From Rhizobium leguminosarum bv. viciae USDA 2370 (GTDB taxonomy: Bacteria > Pseudomonadota > Alphaproteobacteria > Rhizobiales > Rhizobiaceae): a DNA stretch of 64,000 nucleotides. A model generated the notes under the pieces. It was not told the origin of the DNA and did not search any database. It was given only the letters and a program-made list of their open reading frames with translations. The stretch is from assembly GCF_002008365.1 (NCBI RefSeq), contig NZ_MRDL01000047.1, positions 124,001 to 188,000 of the forward strand, in the 5' to 3' direction. Within the stretch, counting starts at the first letter, position 1, and each line of letters starts with the position of its first letter. This document shows positions 17,533 through 25,736 of this stretch, in pieces. A program made the translations under genes and the position numbers.

Positions 17533-17650
17533 TCGACTTCGAACATCGCCATGCAGTGGGGCCTGCGGCCGAAATCACTTGAGACGCTCCCCCGTTTCGC
17601 CTAAGCCAGAAGACAGGCTGGGTTTCTCTGGCTTTTCGTCTGTTGCCTTT

Positions 17651-17727
17651 ACAGCGCCGCGCGCCTTGTCGGACGTGCGAAGGACTGTAACATTTTGAAT
17701 TATGCAGTAGAGAATTATGCAGTAGAG
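17651..17727. repeat. intergenic repeat family 2, truncated copy with 15-bp tandem duplication
   Basis: This segment resembles the one at 43944-44050 (acagcc.gcgc...cgcgaaggac.gta.cattttgaatt). It lacks that copy's internal AT-rich hairpin. It ends in a perfect tandem duplication of AATTATGCAGTAGAG (17698-17712 and 17713-17727), which lies immediately upstream of the mrpA ribosome site. Confidence 0.6.
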
Positions 17728-17735
17728 GAGGGGAC

Positions 17736-20093
17736 ATGGCCGATGTCACGGCTCTGACATTTCTGGCCCTGTGTCTGCCGCTCGTCGGCGCTCTTGCTGC
17801 CCCCTTCGTCATCCGCATCTTCGGCGCAAACGGTGCCTGGCTCCTGGCGATCGCTCCCTTGCTCGCCTTCCTGCATTTCCTGCGTTTCGTTCCCAAGATC
17901 GCGCGCGGCGAGGTCGTCACCGGCGGCTATTCCTGGGTGCCGAGCTTTCATCTCTCCTTCTCCTGGTTCCTCGACGGCCTGTCGCTGGCTTTCGCACTGC
18001 TGATCACCGGTATCGGCACCCTGATCGTGCTTTATGCCGGCGGCTACCTCAAAGGACACAAGGATCAGGGCCGCTTCTTCTCCTTCATCTTCCTCTTCAT
18101 GGGCGCGATGCTCGGTGTCGTCGTTTCCGACAGTTTCCTGATGCTCTTCGTCTTCTGGGAGCTGACGTCGATCACTTCCTTCCTGCTGATCGGCTTCGAT
18201 CACGAGCGTGCGGCGGCTCGCCGCGCAGCCCTGCAGGCGCTTGTTGTGACCGGTGGGGGAGGGCTCTGCCTGTTGGCCGGTCTGCTGTTGCTCTGGAATA
18301 TCTCAGGCGTCACTGAGATGTCGCGGCTCATGGGAACGCGCGATGTCGTGCGCGAAAGCCCGTTCTATCTCGCAGCCCTCCTTCTGGTCCTGGGCGGCGC
18401 CTTCACCAAGTCGGCGCAATTTCCCTTCCATTTTTGGCTGCCGAACGCCATGGAGGCGCCGACGCCGGTTTCCGCCTACCTGCATTCGGCGACGATGGTG
18501 AAGGCGGGCGTCTATCTGCTGATGCGGCTCAGTCCCGTCATGGGGGCAACGCCTGCCTGGGAGATCCTACTGCCCTTCTTCGGCGGGCTGACGCTGGTGG
18601 TCGGCACCGCGCTCGCCATCCGCCAGACCGACCTGAAGCTCAAGCTCGCCTATACCACCGTCTCCTCGCTCGGCCTGCTCGTCATGCTGATCGGCTTCGG
18701 CTCTGACCATGCGGTGGAGGCGGCGACGCTCTATCTGGTGGCGCATTCGCTCTTCAAGGGCGCGCTCTTCATGGTCGCCGGCATCATCGATCACGAAACC
18801 GGCACGCGCGATATTACCAGGCTGCGTGGCCTGATGCGGGCGATGCCGCTCACCTGGATGATTGCACTTGCGGCGGCCTTGTCGATGGCCGGCCTGCCGC
18901 CCTTCTTCGGCTTTCTCTCCAAGGAGGAGATCTATACGGCACTCGTCGGCGGCGATGTCCGCGCACTCACCTTTACCGCCATAACCGTATTCGGCAATGC
19001 GCTGATGTTTGCCGTCGCCTTTGCCGTGGCGCTGAAACCCTTCCTCGGCCAGCCGGTGGAGACGCCGAAACCTCCGCACGAAGCGCCCGTCCTGCTTTGG
19101 CTCGGCCCGGCCGTTCTCGCCGTCCTCGGCCTGCTCGCGGCGATCTTTTCGACCTTCACCCACACCGTCCTGTCCTCGCCGATCGCCTCCGCCATCCGCC
19201 AGACACCCGTCGAGATCGATATTTCGCTGACGCCGCATATCGGCCTGCCCTTAGCGCTCTCCGCCCTGACCGTGCTGCTCGGTATCGGCGTCTACTGGCA
19301 ACTCGCGCGCGCCCGTTTCCTGATGGCCGTCTTCTTGCATGCGGCCGGGCGCGGGCCGGATCACGGTTTCGACCTTGCCATATCGGGCCTTGTCTGCTTC
19401 GCCGGCCGCCTCATGCGTGTCCTCCAGCCGGGGCGGCTGGAGATCTATGTCACCTGCACCTTCCTTTGCGTCGCCGCTATCCTCATCGTCCCGCTCGTCG
19501 TCTATGGCGAACTGCCGCGTCTCCCGGCCTGGCCGGTCGATGTCAGGCTCCATGAATGGGCGGTCTTCCTGATCGCCGCCTTCGGTCTTGCCGCCGTGCT
19601 CGTCGCCCGCGACCGGTTGACGGCGATCGTCTCGCTCGGCATCCAGGGTTTCGCCGTCGCCATCATCTTCCTGTTGTTCGGCGCGCCGGACCTGTCCTTC
19701 ACCCAGTTCACGGTCGAAACCCTTTCGGTGGTGATCCTTGCCTTGGTCATGACCAGGCTCCGGCTCTCGCCCGCTGATCGGCGGCCACTCGGCCGCAAGC
19801 TCTTCGACGGTGCGCTGGCGCTCGCCTGCGGCCTCGGGTTCACGCTTTTGCTGATGCGGGCGACGCAGGCGCCGTTCAACGACGCGCTGACGGCTTTCTT
19901 CAACGCCTATTCCAAATCGATCGCCCATGGCGCCAATGTCGTCAACGTGATCATCGTCGATTTCCGCGGCACCGACACGCTCGGCGAAATCGCCGTCGTG
20001 GCGGTCACCGGCCTTGCCATCCTGGCGCTGATCCGCATCCGCGCCGGCAGCGAGCGCAAGCTTGCCGCCAATGATCCCGCGGCGGAGGGCTGA
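17736..20093 (+). CDS. mrpA: Na+/H+ antiporter subunit A
   Basis: Large subunit of the Mrp (Pha/Mnh) cation/proton antiporter in the inner membrane, related to NuoL of complex I. The 785 residues have the complex-I antiporter core (WELTSITSFLLIGFDHERAAARRAALQALVVTG near 150; FPFHFWLPNAMEAPTPVSAYLHSATMVKAG near 235; HSLFKGALFMVAG near 345). They also have the MrpA-specific C-terminal extension (YGELPRLPAWPVDVRLHEW and FRGTDTLGEIAVVAVTG). A and B are separate genes, unlike fused phaAB forms. The ATG follows GAGGAGGGGAC. It is the first gene of a seven-gene operon for Na+ or K+ extrusion and pH homeostasis. Confidence 0.95.
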   Translation: MADVTALTFLALCLPLVGALAAPFVIRIFGANGAWLLAIAPLLAFLHFLRFVPKIARGEVVTGGYSWVPSFHLSFSWFLDGLSLAFALLITGIGTLIVLYAGGYLKGHKDQGRFFSFIFLFMGAMLGVVVSDSFLMLFVFWELTSITSFLLIGFDHERAAARRAALQALVVTGGGGLCLLAGLLLLWNISGVTEMSRLMGTRDVVRESPFYLAALLLVLGGAFTKSAQFPFHFWLPNAMEAPTPVSAYLHSATMVKAGVYLLMRLSPVMGATPAWEILLPFFGGLTLVVGTALAIRQTDLKLKLAYTTVSSLGLLVMLIGFGSDHAVEAATLYLVAHSLFKGALFMVAGIIDHETGTRDITRLRGLMRAMPLTWMIALAAALSMAGLPPFFGFLSKEEIYTALVGGDVRALTFTAITVFGNALMFAVAFAVALKPFLGQPVETPKPPHEAPVLLWLGPAVLAVLGLLAAIFSTFTHTVLSSPIASAIRQTPVEIDISLTPHIGLPLALSALTVLLGIGVYWQLARARFLMAVFLHAAGRGPDHGFDLAISGLVCFAGRLMRVLQPGRLEIYVTCTFLCVAAILIVPLVVYGELPRLPAWPVDVRLHEWAVFLIAAFGLAAVLVARDRLTAIVSLGIQGFAVAIIFLLFGAPDLSFTQFTVETLSVVILALVMTRLRLSPADRRPLGRKLFDGALALACGLGFTLLLMRATQAPFNDALTAFFNAYSKSIAHGANVVNVIIVDFRGTDTLGEIAVVAVTGLAILALIRIRAGSERKLAANDPAAEG

Positions 20094-20097
20094 TCGC

Positions 20098-20517
20098 GTG
20101 AACACCCTCATCTTCCGCACCGTCGCCCCGTTCCTCACCGCGCTGATGCTGCTTTTTTCCGTCTTCGTGCTGCTGCGCGGCCATAACGAGCCGGGCGGCG
20201 GCTTTATCGGCGGGCTGATCGCTGCCTCGGGACTGGCGATCTACGGCATTGCCCGCGGCGTTGGTGCCGTTCGCCGGGCACTGCTTTTCCATCCGCTGTC
20301 GATTGCCGGCTTTGGCTTGCTCCTGTCGACCGCGGCCGGTCTTCTCTCCATCCTGTTTGCCGTTCCCTTCATGACCGGCCTCTGGATCTATCCGACGCTT
20401 TTCGGCGCCGAAGTGCCGCTGTCTAGCGTCATGCTCTTCGATGTCGGCGTCTATCTCGTCGTGCTCGGCGCCATCACCTCGATCGCACTGGCGCTCGAGG
20501 AAAAGGAGGTGGAATGA
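20098..20517 (+). CDS. mrpB: Na+/H+ antiporter subunit B
   Basis: Small membrane subunit of the Mrp antiporter, about 139 residues. It begins NTLIFRTVAPFLTALMLLFSVFVLLRGHNEPGGGFIGGLI, the family signature including the conserved GHNEPGGGF loop. The start is GTG 4 bp after the mrpA stop, with GGAGGG upstream; an ATG 12 codons earlier inside mrpA is not needed. Its last codons overlap mrpC by 4 bp (ATGA), indicating translational coupling. Confidence 0.93.
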   Translation: MNTLIFRTVAPFLTALMLLFSVFVLLRGHNEPGGGFIGGLIAASGLAIYGIARGVGAVRRALLFHPLSIAGFGLLLSTAAGLLSILFAVPFMTGLWIYPTLFGAEVPLSSVMLFDVGVYLVVLGAITSIALALEEKEVE

Positions 20518-20894
20518 TGGAGCCGCTTCTCGCGATCCTCGTCGGCCTGTTCTTTGCCGCCGCCATCTACCTGATGCTGTCGAAATTCTCGATCCGGATC
20601 ATGCTCGGCATCGCCATCCTCGGCAATGCTGTCAACCTCCTGCTTTTTACCGGCGGCCGGCTGACGCGCGAGGTGCCGCCGATCATCCCGGCGGGTCTCG
20701 ACAGCTTGCCCGCAGGCACGGCCAACCCGTTGCCGCAGGCCCTCATCCTCACGGCGATCGTCATCTCCTTTTCGTTCCTTGCCTTCCTGCTGGTGCTGAC
20801 CTACCGCGCATATCAGGACCTCGGCACCGACAACACCAGCGAAATGCGCGCCGCCGAGCCCGACGACCGGCCGCTGCCGCCATTGGGATATTGA
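20514..20894 (+). CDS. mrpC: Na+/H+ antiporter subunit C
   Basis: NuoK-like subunit of 126 residues with three transmembrane helices. The NuoK/MrpC pattern is clear: AAIYLMLSKFSIRIMLGIAILGNAVNLLLF and NPLPQALILTAIVISFSFLAFLLVLTYRAY. The C-terminus is cytoplasmic and acidic (MRAAEPDDRPLPP). It overlaps mrpB by ATGA. A 67-bp gap separates it from mrpD, the only real gap in the operon. Confidence 0.94.
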   Translation: MMEPLLAILVGLFFAAAIYLMLSKFSIRIMLGIAILGNAVNLLLFTGGRLTREVPPIIPAGLDSLPAGTANPLPQALILTAIVISFSFLAFLLVLTYRAYQDLGTDNTSEMRAAEPDDRPLPPLGY

Positions 20895-20961
20895 GGCGGA
20901 TGTTGGTGCGGATGCTCAACCCATGGCAAGCCCTCTCTCGCGATAGCGGAGGCGCCATCTG

Positions 20962-22530
20962 ATGGCCGCCCCCACCTCTACCGTCGATCTCTCCGCCGCC
21001 CTGATCACCGCCCCGGTGCCCATCGGTCATTGGCTCGCCATCCTGCCGGTCGCCCATTGCATCACGCTCGGCGCCGTCCTGCTGATGCTGCGCGGCTATC
21101 CCCGCCTGCAGGCCTGGCTTGCCATCCCTGGCCTTGCGGCGCTGGCGCTGATCAATGCGGCACTGCTCGCCAAGGTCGCGGCCGAGGGGCCGCTGACCAT
21201 GGTCATGGGCCGCTGGCTGCCGCCCTTCGGCATCGCCTTCACCGTCGATCTCTTCAGTGGGCTGATGGCCTTCACCGCAGCCCTTGCCGCGCTCGCCGCT
21301 AGCATCTATGCGCTGGCCGATATTGGCGAAAGCGGCCGGCGATACGGCTTCTTCCCGCTGCTCATGCTGCTGATGGCCGGCGTCACCGGCGCCTTTCTCA
21401 CCGGTGATATCTTCAATCTCTATGTCTGGTTCGAGGTGCTGCTGATCTCCTCCTTCGGGTTGATCATCCTTGGTTCCGAACGTGAGCAGATCGACGGCGC
21501 GCTGAAATATGCGGTGCTCAATCTCATCGCCACAACCCTGTTCCTGGTCGGGGTCGGCATCCTCTATGCCGCCTTCGGCACGCTCAACATGGCCGATATC
21601 GCGGCCCGGGCGAGGGATTTGCGCGGCACGGCGCCGCTGATGACGCTGGCAAGCCTCTTCCTGCTCGCCTTCGGCATGAAGGCGGCGGCCTTCCCGGTCA
21701 ATTTCTGGCTGCCCGCCGCCTACCATACGCCGCGCATCACCGTCTCCGCTCTGTTTGCCGGCCTGCTCACCAAGGTCGGCATCTACGCGCTGATCCGGGT
21801 GATGGTCATGCTGCTGCCGGTGGAACGCGAGGAGTTGAGCCTGGTGATCGCGCTCGCCGCCGCCGCGACCATTCTCGTCGGCGCTCTCGGCGCGCTTGCC
21901 GAAAACGATATTCGCAGGCTGTTCGGCTATGTCGTCATATCGGGCATCGGCAACATGCTCGCCGGCGTCGCCCTCGGCGGGCTTGGCGGCATCAGCGGTG
22001 CGGTCTTCTATGCGCTCCATTCCATGGTGCTGATGACGGCGCTTTATCTTGCCGCCGGCGAGATCGCCCGGCGCGGCGGCGGCTTTTCGCTGTCGGCCCT
22101 CGGCGGGCTCTATCGGCAAAGCGGCGGCTTCACCGCGCTCTCCCTCGTGCTCTTCCTTGCCGCCTGTGGCCTGCCGCCCTTTTCCGGCTTCTGGCCGAAA
22201 GTCATTCTCGTCAAGGCCTCGCTCGATCTCGGCGCCTGGTGGCTGGCGACATCGATCCTCGTCGGCGGTTTTCTGACGACGATCGCCTTCGGCCGTCTCT
22301 TCCTGCTCGCCTATTGGCGCCCGGCACCGATAGTCCCGGCGCCGATAGTCCTGACGTCGTCTAGGGCGCGGTGGCGCACGGGCCTGCCGCTCGCCGCGCT
22401 GACAGTGCTGGTCGTCGGCTTCGGGATATTGCCGGAACAACTGCTGACGCTGTCGCAATCGGCCGCCGCCGGCCTTGCCGATCCAGAGGCCTATCTTCAT
22501 TCGGTCTTCCCGGAAGGAGGCGCGCCGTGA
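20962..22530 (+). CDS. mrpD: Na+/H+ antiporter subunit D
   Basis: NuoN/NuoL-like antiporter subunit of 522 residues with about 14 helices. Key blocks are YVWFEVLLISSFGLIILGSER near residue 155, AAFPVNFWLPAAYHTPRITVSALFAGLLTKVGIYALIR near 240, and FYALHSMVLMTALYLAAG near 345. The first conserved lysine lies in the GMKAAAFPVNFW stretch. The ATG is preceded by CGGAGG. The stop overlaps the mrpE GTG by GTGA. It works with subunit A as a proton/cation channel pair. Confidence 0.95.
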   Translation: MAAPTSTVDLSAALITAPVPIGHWLAILPVAHCITLGAVLLMLRGYPRLQAWLAIPGLAALALINAALLAKVAAEGPLTMVMGRWLPPFGIAFTVDLFSGLMAFTAALAALAASIYALADIGESGRRYGFFPLLMLLMAGVTGAFLTGDIFNLYVWFEVLLISSFGLIILGSEREQIDGALKYAVLNLIATTLFLVGVGILYAAFGTLNMADIAARARDLRGTAPLMTLASLFLLAFGMKAAAFPVNFWLPAAYHTPRITVSALFAGLLTKVGIYALIRVMVMLLPVEREELSLVIALAAAATILVGALGALAENDIRRLFGYVVISGIGNMLAGVALGGLGGISGAVFYALHSMVLMTALYLAAGEIARRGGGFSLSALGGLYRQSGGFTALSLVLFLAACGLPPFSGFWPKVILVKASLDLGAWWLATSILVGGFLTTIAFGRLFLLAYWRPAPIVPAPIVLTSSRARWRTGLPLAALTVLVVGFGILPEQLLTLSQSAAAGLADPEAYLHSVFPEGGAP

Positions 22531-23003
22531 TCTTCTTCCTCTTCAACCTGCTGCTTGCCATTGCCTGGCTCACTGTTACCGGCAGCGCCTCGCTGCACAA
22601 TCTCGTCCTCGGCGTCCTGCTCGGGGCCTTGGCGCTGGCCATCATCCGCGAATCCTTCCGCGGCAAGGGGTATCATATCCCTCGCGTCCGCCCGGTTCTC
22701 TCGCTCGCCGCGCTGTTCTTGAAGGAATTGTCGCTGTCGGCCTGGAGGGTCACGGTCACCGTCCTCTCGCCCGATATGAAGCTGAAACCCGGCATCTTCG
22801 CCTTCCCTTTGACAGTGACGAGCGATTTTGAGATCACTTTGCTGGCAAACCTCATCACGCTGACACCCGGCACGCTTTCGGTCGACGTCTCCACAGATCG
22901 CCGCACGCTCTATGTTCACGCGCTCGATTGTTCCGATCCCGAGGCGACTAAGCGTGATATCGCCAACGGTTTCGAACGTAAGATCATGGAGGCCTTCCGG
23001 TGA
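22527..23003 (+). CDS. mrpE: Na+/H+ antiporter subunit E
   Basis: A 158-residue subunit with two or three N-terminal helices (IFFLFNLLLAIAWLTVTG) and a cytoplasmic C-terminal domain. The family motif region is FPLTVTSDFEITLLANLITLTPGTLSVDVS followed by LYVHALD. The GTG start overlaps the mrpD stop by 4 bp, with AAGGAGG upstream, so translation is probably coupled. The longer open frame starting inside mrpD is not used. Confidence 0.94.
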   Translation: MIFFLFNLLLAIAWLTVTGSASLHNLVLGVLLGALALAIIRESFRGKGYHIPRVRPVLSLAALFLKELSLSAWRVTVTVLSPDMKLKPGIFAFPLTVTSDFEITLLANLITLTPGTLSVDVSTDRRTLYVHALDCSDPEATKRDIANGFERKIMEAFR

Positions 23004-23350
23004 TCACACCTGCCGCCATCGTCGCGGTCGCATCCTCGTCCGCACTCGTCATCCTCGGCCTGGCGCTGATCCTAACCGTCTGGCGCGTCGTTGCCGGCCC
23101 GACATTGCCGGACCGAATCCTCGCCCTCGACATGCTGACCGGCATCGCCATCGGTTTCATCGCCGTCATCGCGGTCAAGACCGGCTTTTCGCTCTATATC
23201 GATATCGCCATCTCGCTCGGCCTCGTCGGTTTCCTGGCGACTGTCGCCTTCGCCCGATTCGTGCTGTCGCGCGGCAACATCACATCGAAGCCGTCCGCAA
23301 CTGCGGCAAACGGCAACACGCAAAAGCGGGCAGGGGGCAAGAAGCGATGA
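23000..23350 (+). CDS. mrpF: Na+/H+ antiporter subunit F
   Basis: A 116-residue subunit with three helices. LTVWRVVAGPTLPDRILALDMLTGIAIGFIAVIAVKTGFSLY carries the family-specific GPTLPDR(I/V)LALD motif. The C-terminus is a basic tail (NTQKRAGGKKR). GTG start overlapping the mrpE stop by 4 bp; its own stop overlaps mrpG by ATGA. In other bacteria MrpF has been implicated in bile-salt or sodium transport within the complex. Confidence 0.94.
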   Translation: MITPAAIVAVASSSALVILGLALILTVWRVVAGPTLPDRILALDMLTGIAIGFIAVIAVKTGFSLYIDIAISLGLVGFLATVAFARFVLSRGNITSKPSATAANGNTQKRAGGKKR

Positions 23351-23679
23351 TCGACTATATCGTGGCTGCCATCACCGCCCTGCTGCTCCTCGTCGGCGCG
23401 CTCTTTGCGCTTGCGGCGGCGATCGGCTTGGTCAGGCTGCCCGATCTCTACACCCGCATGCACTCGGCCTCGAAGGCGGGGACTGTCGGCTCCGGCCTGT
23501 TGCTTCTCGCCGCCGGCCTCTATTCGCAGGATGCGGCGATTCTCGCCCGTGCCGTCGCCGGCTTTATCTTTTTCCTGCTGACGGCGCCGGTGTCTGCCCA
23601 TCTGCTTGCCAAAGCTGCCCATCGCTCGGGATATGATCTCGATGCGCTCTCGGTTCGTGACGATATCAGGGATCGTTGA
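23347..23679 (+). CDS. mrpG: Na+/H+ antiporter subunit G
   Basis: Last subunit, 110 residues, three helices. The signature GLVRLPDLYTRMHSASKAGTVGSGLLLLA is intact. The ATG overlaps the mrpF stop by 4 bp. The coding frame stays open far upstream inside mrpE and mrpF, but the short start fits the family. No obvious intrinsic terminator follows before the AT-rich rosR leader. Confidence 0.94.
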   Translation: MIDYIVAAITALLLLVGALFALAAAIGLVRLPDLYTRMHSASKAGTVGSGLLLLAAGLYSQDAAILARAVAGFIFFLLTAPVSAHLLAKAAHRSGYDLDALSVRDDIRDR

Positions 23680-24119
23680 GCCTATGCTGTTCGGCAACTT
23701 TACCAGATTTATGCAAAACTTATGCACAGGAAGCTGTGAGTAAAGCTTGCCGGAGAGCCCCTCAATTCTTCATCTGTCATTTTTTCTCAAGAAAAACGAC
23801 AAATAATAATTGGCGTTTCGACCAAACGATGGTATTTGAAAATGCAAGTAGAGTTCTGATTGTGAATTACAATCGTACTGCTTCCAAGTCCCTCAGTTTT
23901 GATTTTTAATGTCTAAACTGAGGCCATCGCCTGGAGCATGACGTAGTGGTTTCCGGTCAGGCAGTATAAGAACAGGTTACGCTCTTCGGAATCTAGGGGT
24001 GGATTTCGCGTTTTTCGAAACAGAAGGTCGATTCCTGCGCTTTTGCTGTTCGCTTCTACGAGGCGGGTCTTTGGCGTGTCAGTCAAAGGCCGTTTGAGCA
24101 TGCTAACAGGAGAAAAAAT
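23680..24119 (+). promoter_or_regulatory. long AT-rich upstream region of rosR/mucR
   Basis: A 440-bp gene-free stretch, clearly richer in A+T than its surroundings (for example AAATAATAATTGG near 23800). It contains the inverted repeat GATTGT-gaatt-ACAATC at 23858-23874. Published work on the rhizobial rosR gene describes a long regulated leader with several promoters and an autoregulatory RosR box; this region fits that description by position and composition. The exact elements are not assigned here. A 77-codon open frame inside it has no ribosome site or coding character. Confidence 0.55.
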
Positions 24120-24551
24120 ATGACGGATATAGCGACCGGCAATGCGCCGGAGCTGCTTGTGGAACTGACAGCCGACATTGTCGCGGCCTATGTCAGCAAC
24201 CACGTTGTACCGGTCAGCGACCTGGCCAATCTGATTTCCGACGTGCATTCGGCACTGAGCAACACGTCCGTACCGCAGCCTGCTGCGGCGATCGTCGAAA
24301 AGCAGAAGCCTGCAGTTTCTGTCCGCAAGTCCGTACAGGACGAGCAGATCACATGTTTGGAATGCGGCGGCAACTTCAAGTCCCTCAAGCGTCACTTGAT
24401 GACGCATCACAGCCTCTCGCCGGAAGAATACCGCGAGAAATGGGACCTGCCGACCGATTACCCGATGGTAGCGCCCGCTTATGCCGAAGCGCGTTCGCGC
24501 CTGGCAAAGGAGATGGGCCTCGGGCAGCGCCGCAAGCGCGGCCGCGGCTGA
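24120..24551 (+). CDS. rosR: Ros/MucR zinc-finger transcriptional regulator
   Basis: Global regulator of exopolysaccharide synthesis, motility and symbiosis genes in rhizobia; represses its own gene. The 143 residues show the family layout: an N-terminal oligomerisation region (TDIATGNAPELLVELTADIVAAYVSNH), a linker, and a bacterial C2H2 zinc finger with C79, C82, H92 and H96/H97. The finger is followed by the invariant SLSPEEYREKWDLPTDYPMVAP and a basic tail (GQRRKRGRG). The ATG follows an AGGAGAAAAAAT site. An intrinsic terminator follows 24 bp after the stop. Confidence 0.96.
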   Translation: MTDIATGNAPELLVELTADIVAAYVSNHVVPVSDLANLISDVHSALSNTSVPQPAAAIVEKQKPAVSVRKSVQDEQITCLECGGNFKSLKRHLMTHHSLSPEEYREKWDLPTDYPMVAPAYAEARSRLAKEMGLGQRRKRGRG

Positions 24552-24574
24552 GCTTTTTCGAAAGCATCGACGAC

Positions 24575-24604
24575 AAAAAGCCGGGTCTTGTGCCCGGCTT
24601 TTTT
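24575..24604 (+). terminator. intrinsic terminator of rosR
   Basis: AAAAAGCCGGG and CCCGGCTTTTTT flank a 7-base loop, giving a GC-rich stem followed by a run of T. It lies 24 bp after the rosR stop codon. The A run on the left arm means it could also terminate transcription arriving from the right. Confidence 0.9.
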
Positions 24605-24650
24605 GTGCGCCTTTTCAAGGCGAGGAAAATAATCTCGATGGAGCCAGTCA

Positions 24651-24712
24651 GGAACGTGCGAAACGGTTTTCCCAGGCAAAGCGCGAAGCGGTTTTGCCGG
24701 GAATCGGCTAAA
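24651..24712. repeat. RIME-like palindromic intergenic repeat
   Basis: The segment contains two copies of an aagcggtttt(c/g)cc(a/g)gg core, with gcaaagcgcgaagcgg between them, as seen at 25494-25570. It resembles the rhizobial RIME/palindromic intergenic elements. The remaining 240 bp up to sufE hold nothing else I can support. Confidence 0.65.
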
Positions 24713-24952
24713 GCTAAAGGTTGAAGCGATCCTGTGGTTCAATCAAAAGCTGAGCGGCGTTGGTATTCAGGCCTTCGCAGATGATTCGGGCGGGCGCCAA
24801 GATAGTGTGAGCGACCCTGTCTTATGCTTTGCCGACAGGCTTAGAATGTATTCCTATACTATCAGCAAGTGTTAATGTATTCGATGTGCCAAGGCAGGCG
24901 CTGCCGGAATCGATCGGCTGTGGCTCTGAAAGCCGATCAGCCATCATCACCG

Positions 24953-25375
24953 TCAAGCCGCGGCGCGAACTCTTGCCTCTTCGCGGATCCTGTTCACCAT
25001 CGAGCGCAGTCCGTTCGAGCGCTGCGACGAGAGGTTCTCCACCAGGCCGATTTTCGAGAATATCTCGAAGGCATCGAGCCCGGCGATCTCGGATGCCATC
25101 TTGCCGGAATAGGTGGCAAGCACGATGGCGACGAGGCCGCGCACGATATGGGCGTCGGAATCACCTTCGAAGCTCATGACCGGGTCGTCGGGATCGCCTG
25201 TGGTATGCGTCACCAGCCAGACCTGGCTGGCACAGCCCATCACCTTGTTCTCGGAGGTGCGCTTCTCCTCGGCCAAGTCGGGCAATGCCTTGCCGAGTTC
25301 GATGACATAGCGGTAACGGTCTTCCCAATCGTCCAGGAAAGCGAAGTCGTCGATGATCTGGTCGAGGGATGCCAT
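24953..25375 (-). CDS. sufE: SufE family Fe-S cluster assembly protein
   Basis: Sulfur-acceptor protein that stimulates the cysteine desulfurase SufS and passes persulfide sulfur to the SUF scaffold. The 140-residue form starts at the ATG with GAAAGG 7 bp upstream; a GTG five codons earlier is possible. The active cysteine is C48 in KVMGCASQVWL. The SufE fold is recognisable in IIDDFAFLDDWEDRYRYVIELGK at the N-terminus and the helix LSSQRSNGLRSMVNRIREEA at the C-terminus. It stands alone, without other suf genes nearby. Confidence 0.93.
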   Translation of the reverse strand: MASLDQIIDDFAFLDDWEDRYRYVIELGKALPDLAEEKRTSENKVMGCASQVWLVTHTTGDPDDPVMSFEGDSDAHIVRGLVAIVLATYSGKMASEIAGLDAFEIFSKIGLVENLSSQRSNGLRSMVNRIREEARVRAAA

Positions 25376-25393
25376 GGAGAAGCCTTTCACTGT

Positions 25394-25457
25394 TAAAGCA
25401 GTTCCAGCAAAAGTGCGCAGCGGTTTTGCGTCCGGAATGCGTCAGGAAATGCTCTAC
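25394..25457. repeat. RIME-like palindromic intergenic repeat
   Basis: taaagcagttccagcaaaagtgcgcagcggttttgcgtccggaat-type element ending in aaatgctcta. Nearly the same core recurs at 54208-54260. It lies just upstream of the sufE start. Confidence 0.65.
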
Positions 25458-25493
25458 AAGTGCATATAGGTGAAAGACCGGCGGATTTGAACC

Positions 25494-25570
25494 GCTAAAG
25501 CAATTCCAGGAAAAGTTTGAAGCGATTTTCCCGGGCAAAGCGCGAAGCGGTTTTGCCGGGAATTGTGTAA
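25494..25570. repeat. RIME-like palindromic intergenic repeat
   Basis: Starts ctaaagcaattccagg and ends gggaattgtgtaa, with two internal inverted cores. It is the second such element between sufE and the DUF5330 gene, so the intergenic space is mostly repeat. Confidence 0.65.
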
Positions 25571-25580
25571 ACCAAGATAG

Positions 25581-25614
25581 AAAAACGCCGTGAGGGATGG
25601 GCATCCTCACGGCG
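25581..25614 (-). terminator. intrinsic terminator of the DUF5330 gene
   Basis: Read on the minus strand, a 13-bp stem (CGCCGTGAGGATG against CATCCCTCACGGCG, with one bulged base) closes a two-base loop and is followed by TTTTTCTATC. It lies about 120 bp after the DUF5330 stop, in the right orientation for that gene. Confidence 0.85.
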
Positions 25615-25736
25615 CAGCAACATGCTGAATTAAACAGGGCAGGCACGTCAGGCATGGGGTTCTCCGCGTCATGCGGACCACCGATGCAAGCTATAAACCG
25701 AAAGGTATTGCGGACGAATGCCCGCGAAAAATTTCG

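Noticed and set aside
20761..22500. A 579-codon open frame antiparallel to mrpD
   Set aside because: Hydrophilic mirror of a membrane protein; mrpD and its overlaps with neighbouring genes are unambiguous.
23676..23909. A 77-codon open frame in the rosR leader
   Set aside because: No ribosome site, AT-rich composition and no coding character; the region is better explained as regulatory.
24575..24604. Possible CRISPR or attachment-site interpretation of repeated GC-rich units near rosR
   Set aside because: The unit is a single intrinsic terminator; nearby repeats are the dispersed RIME-like kind, not regularly spaced.
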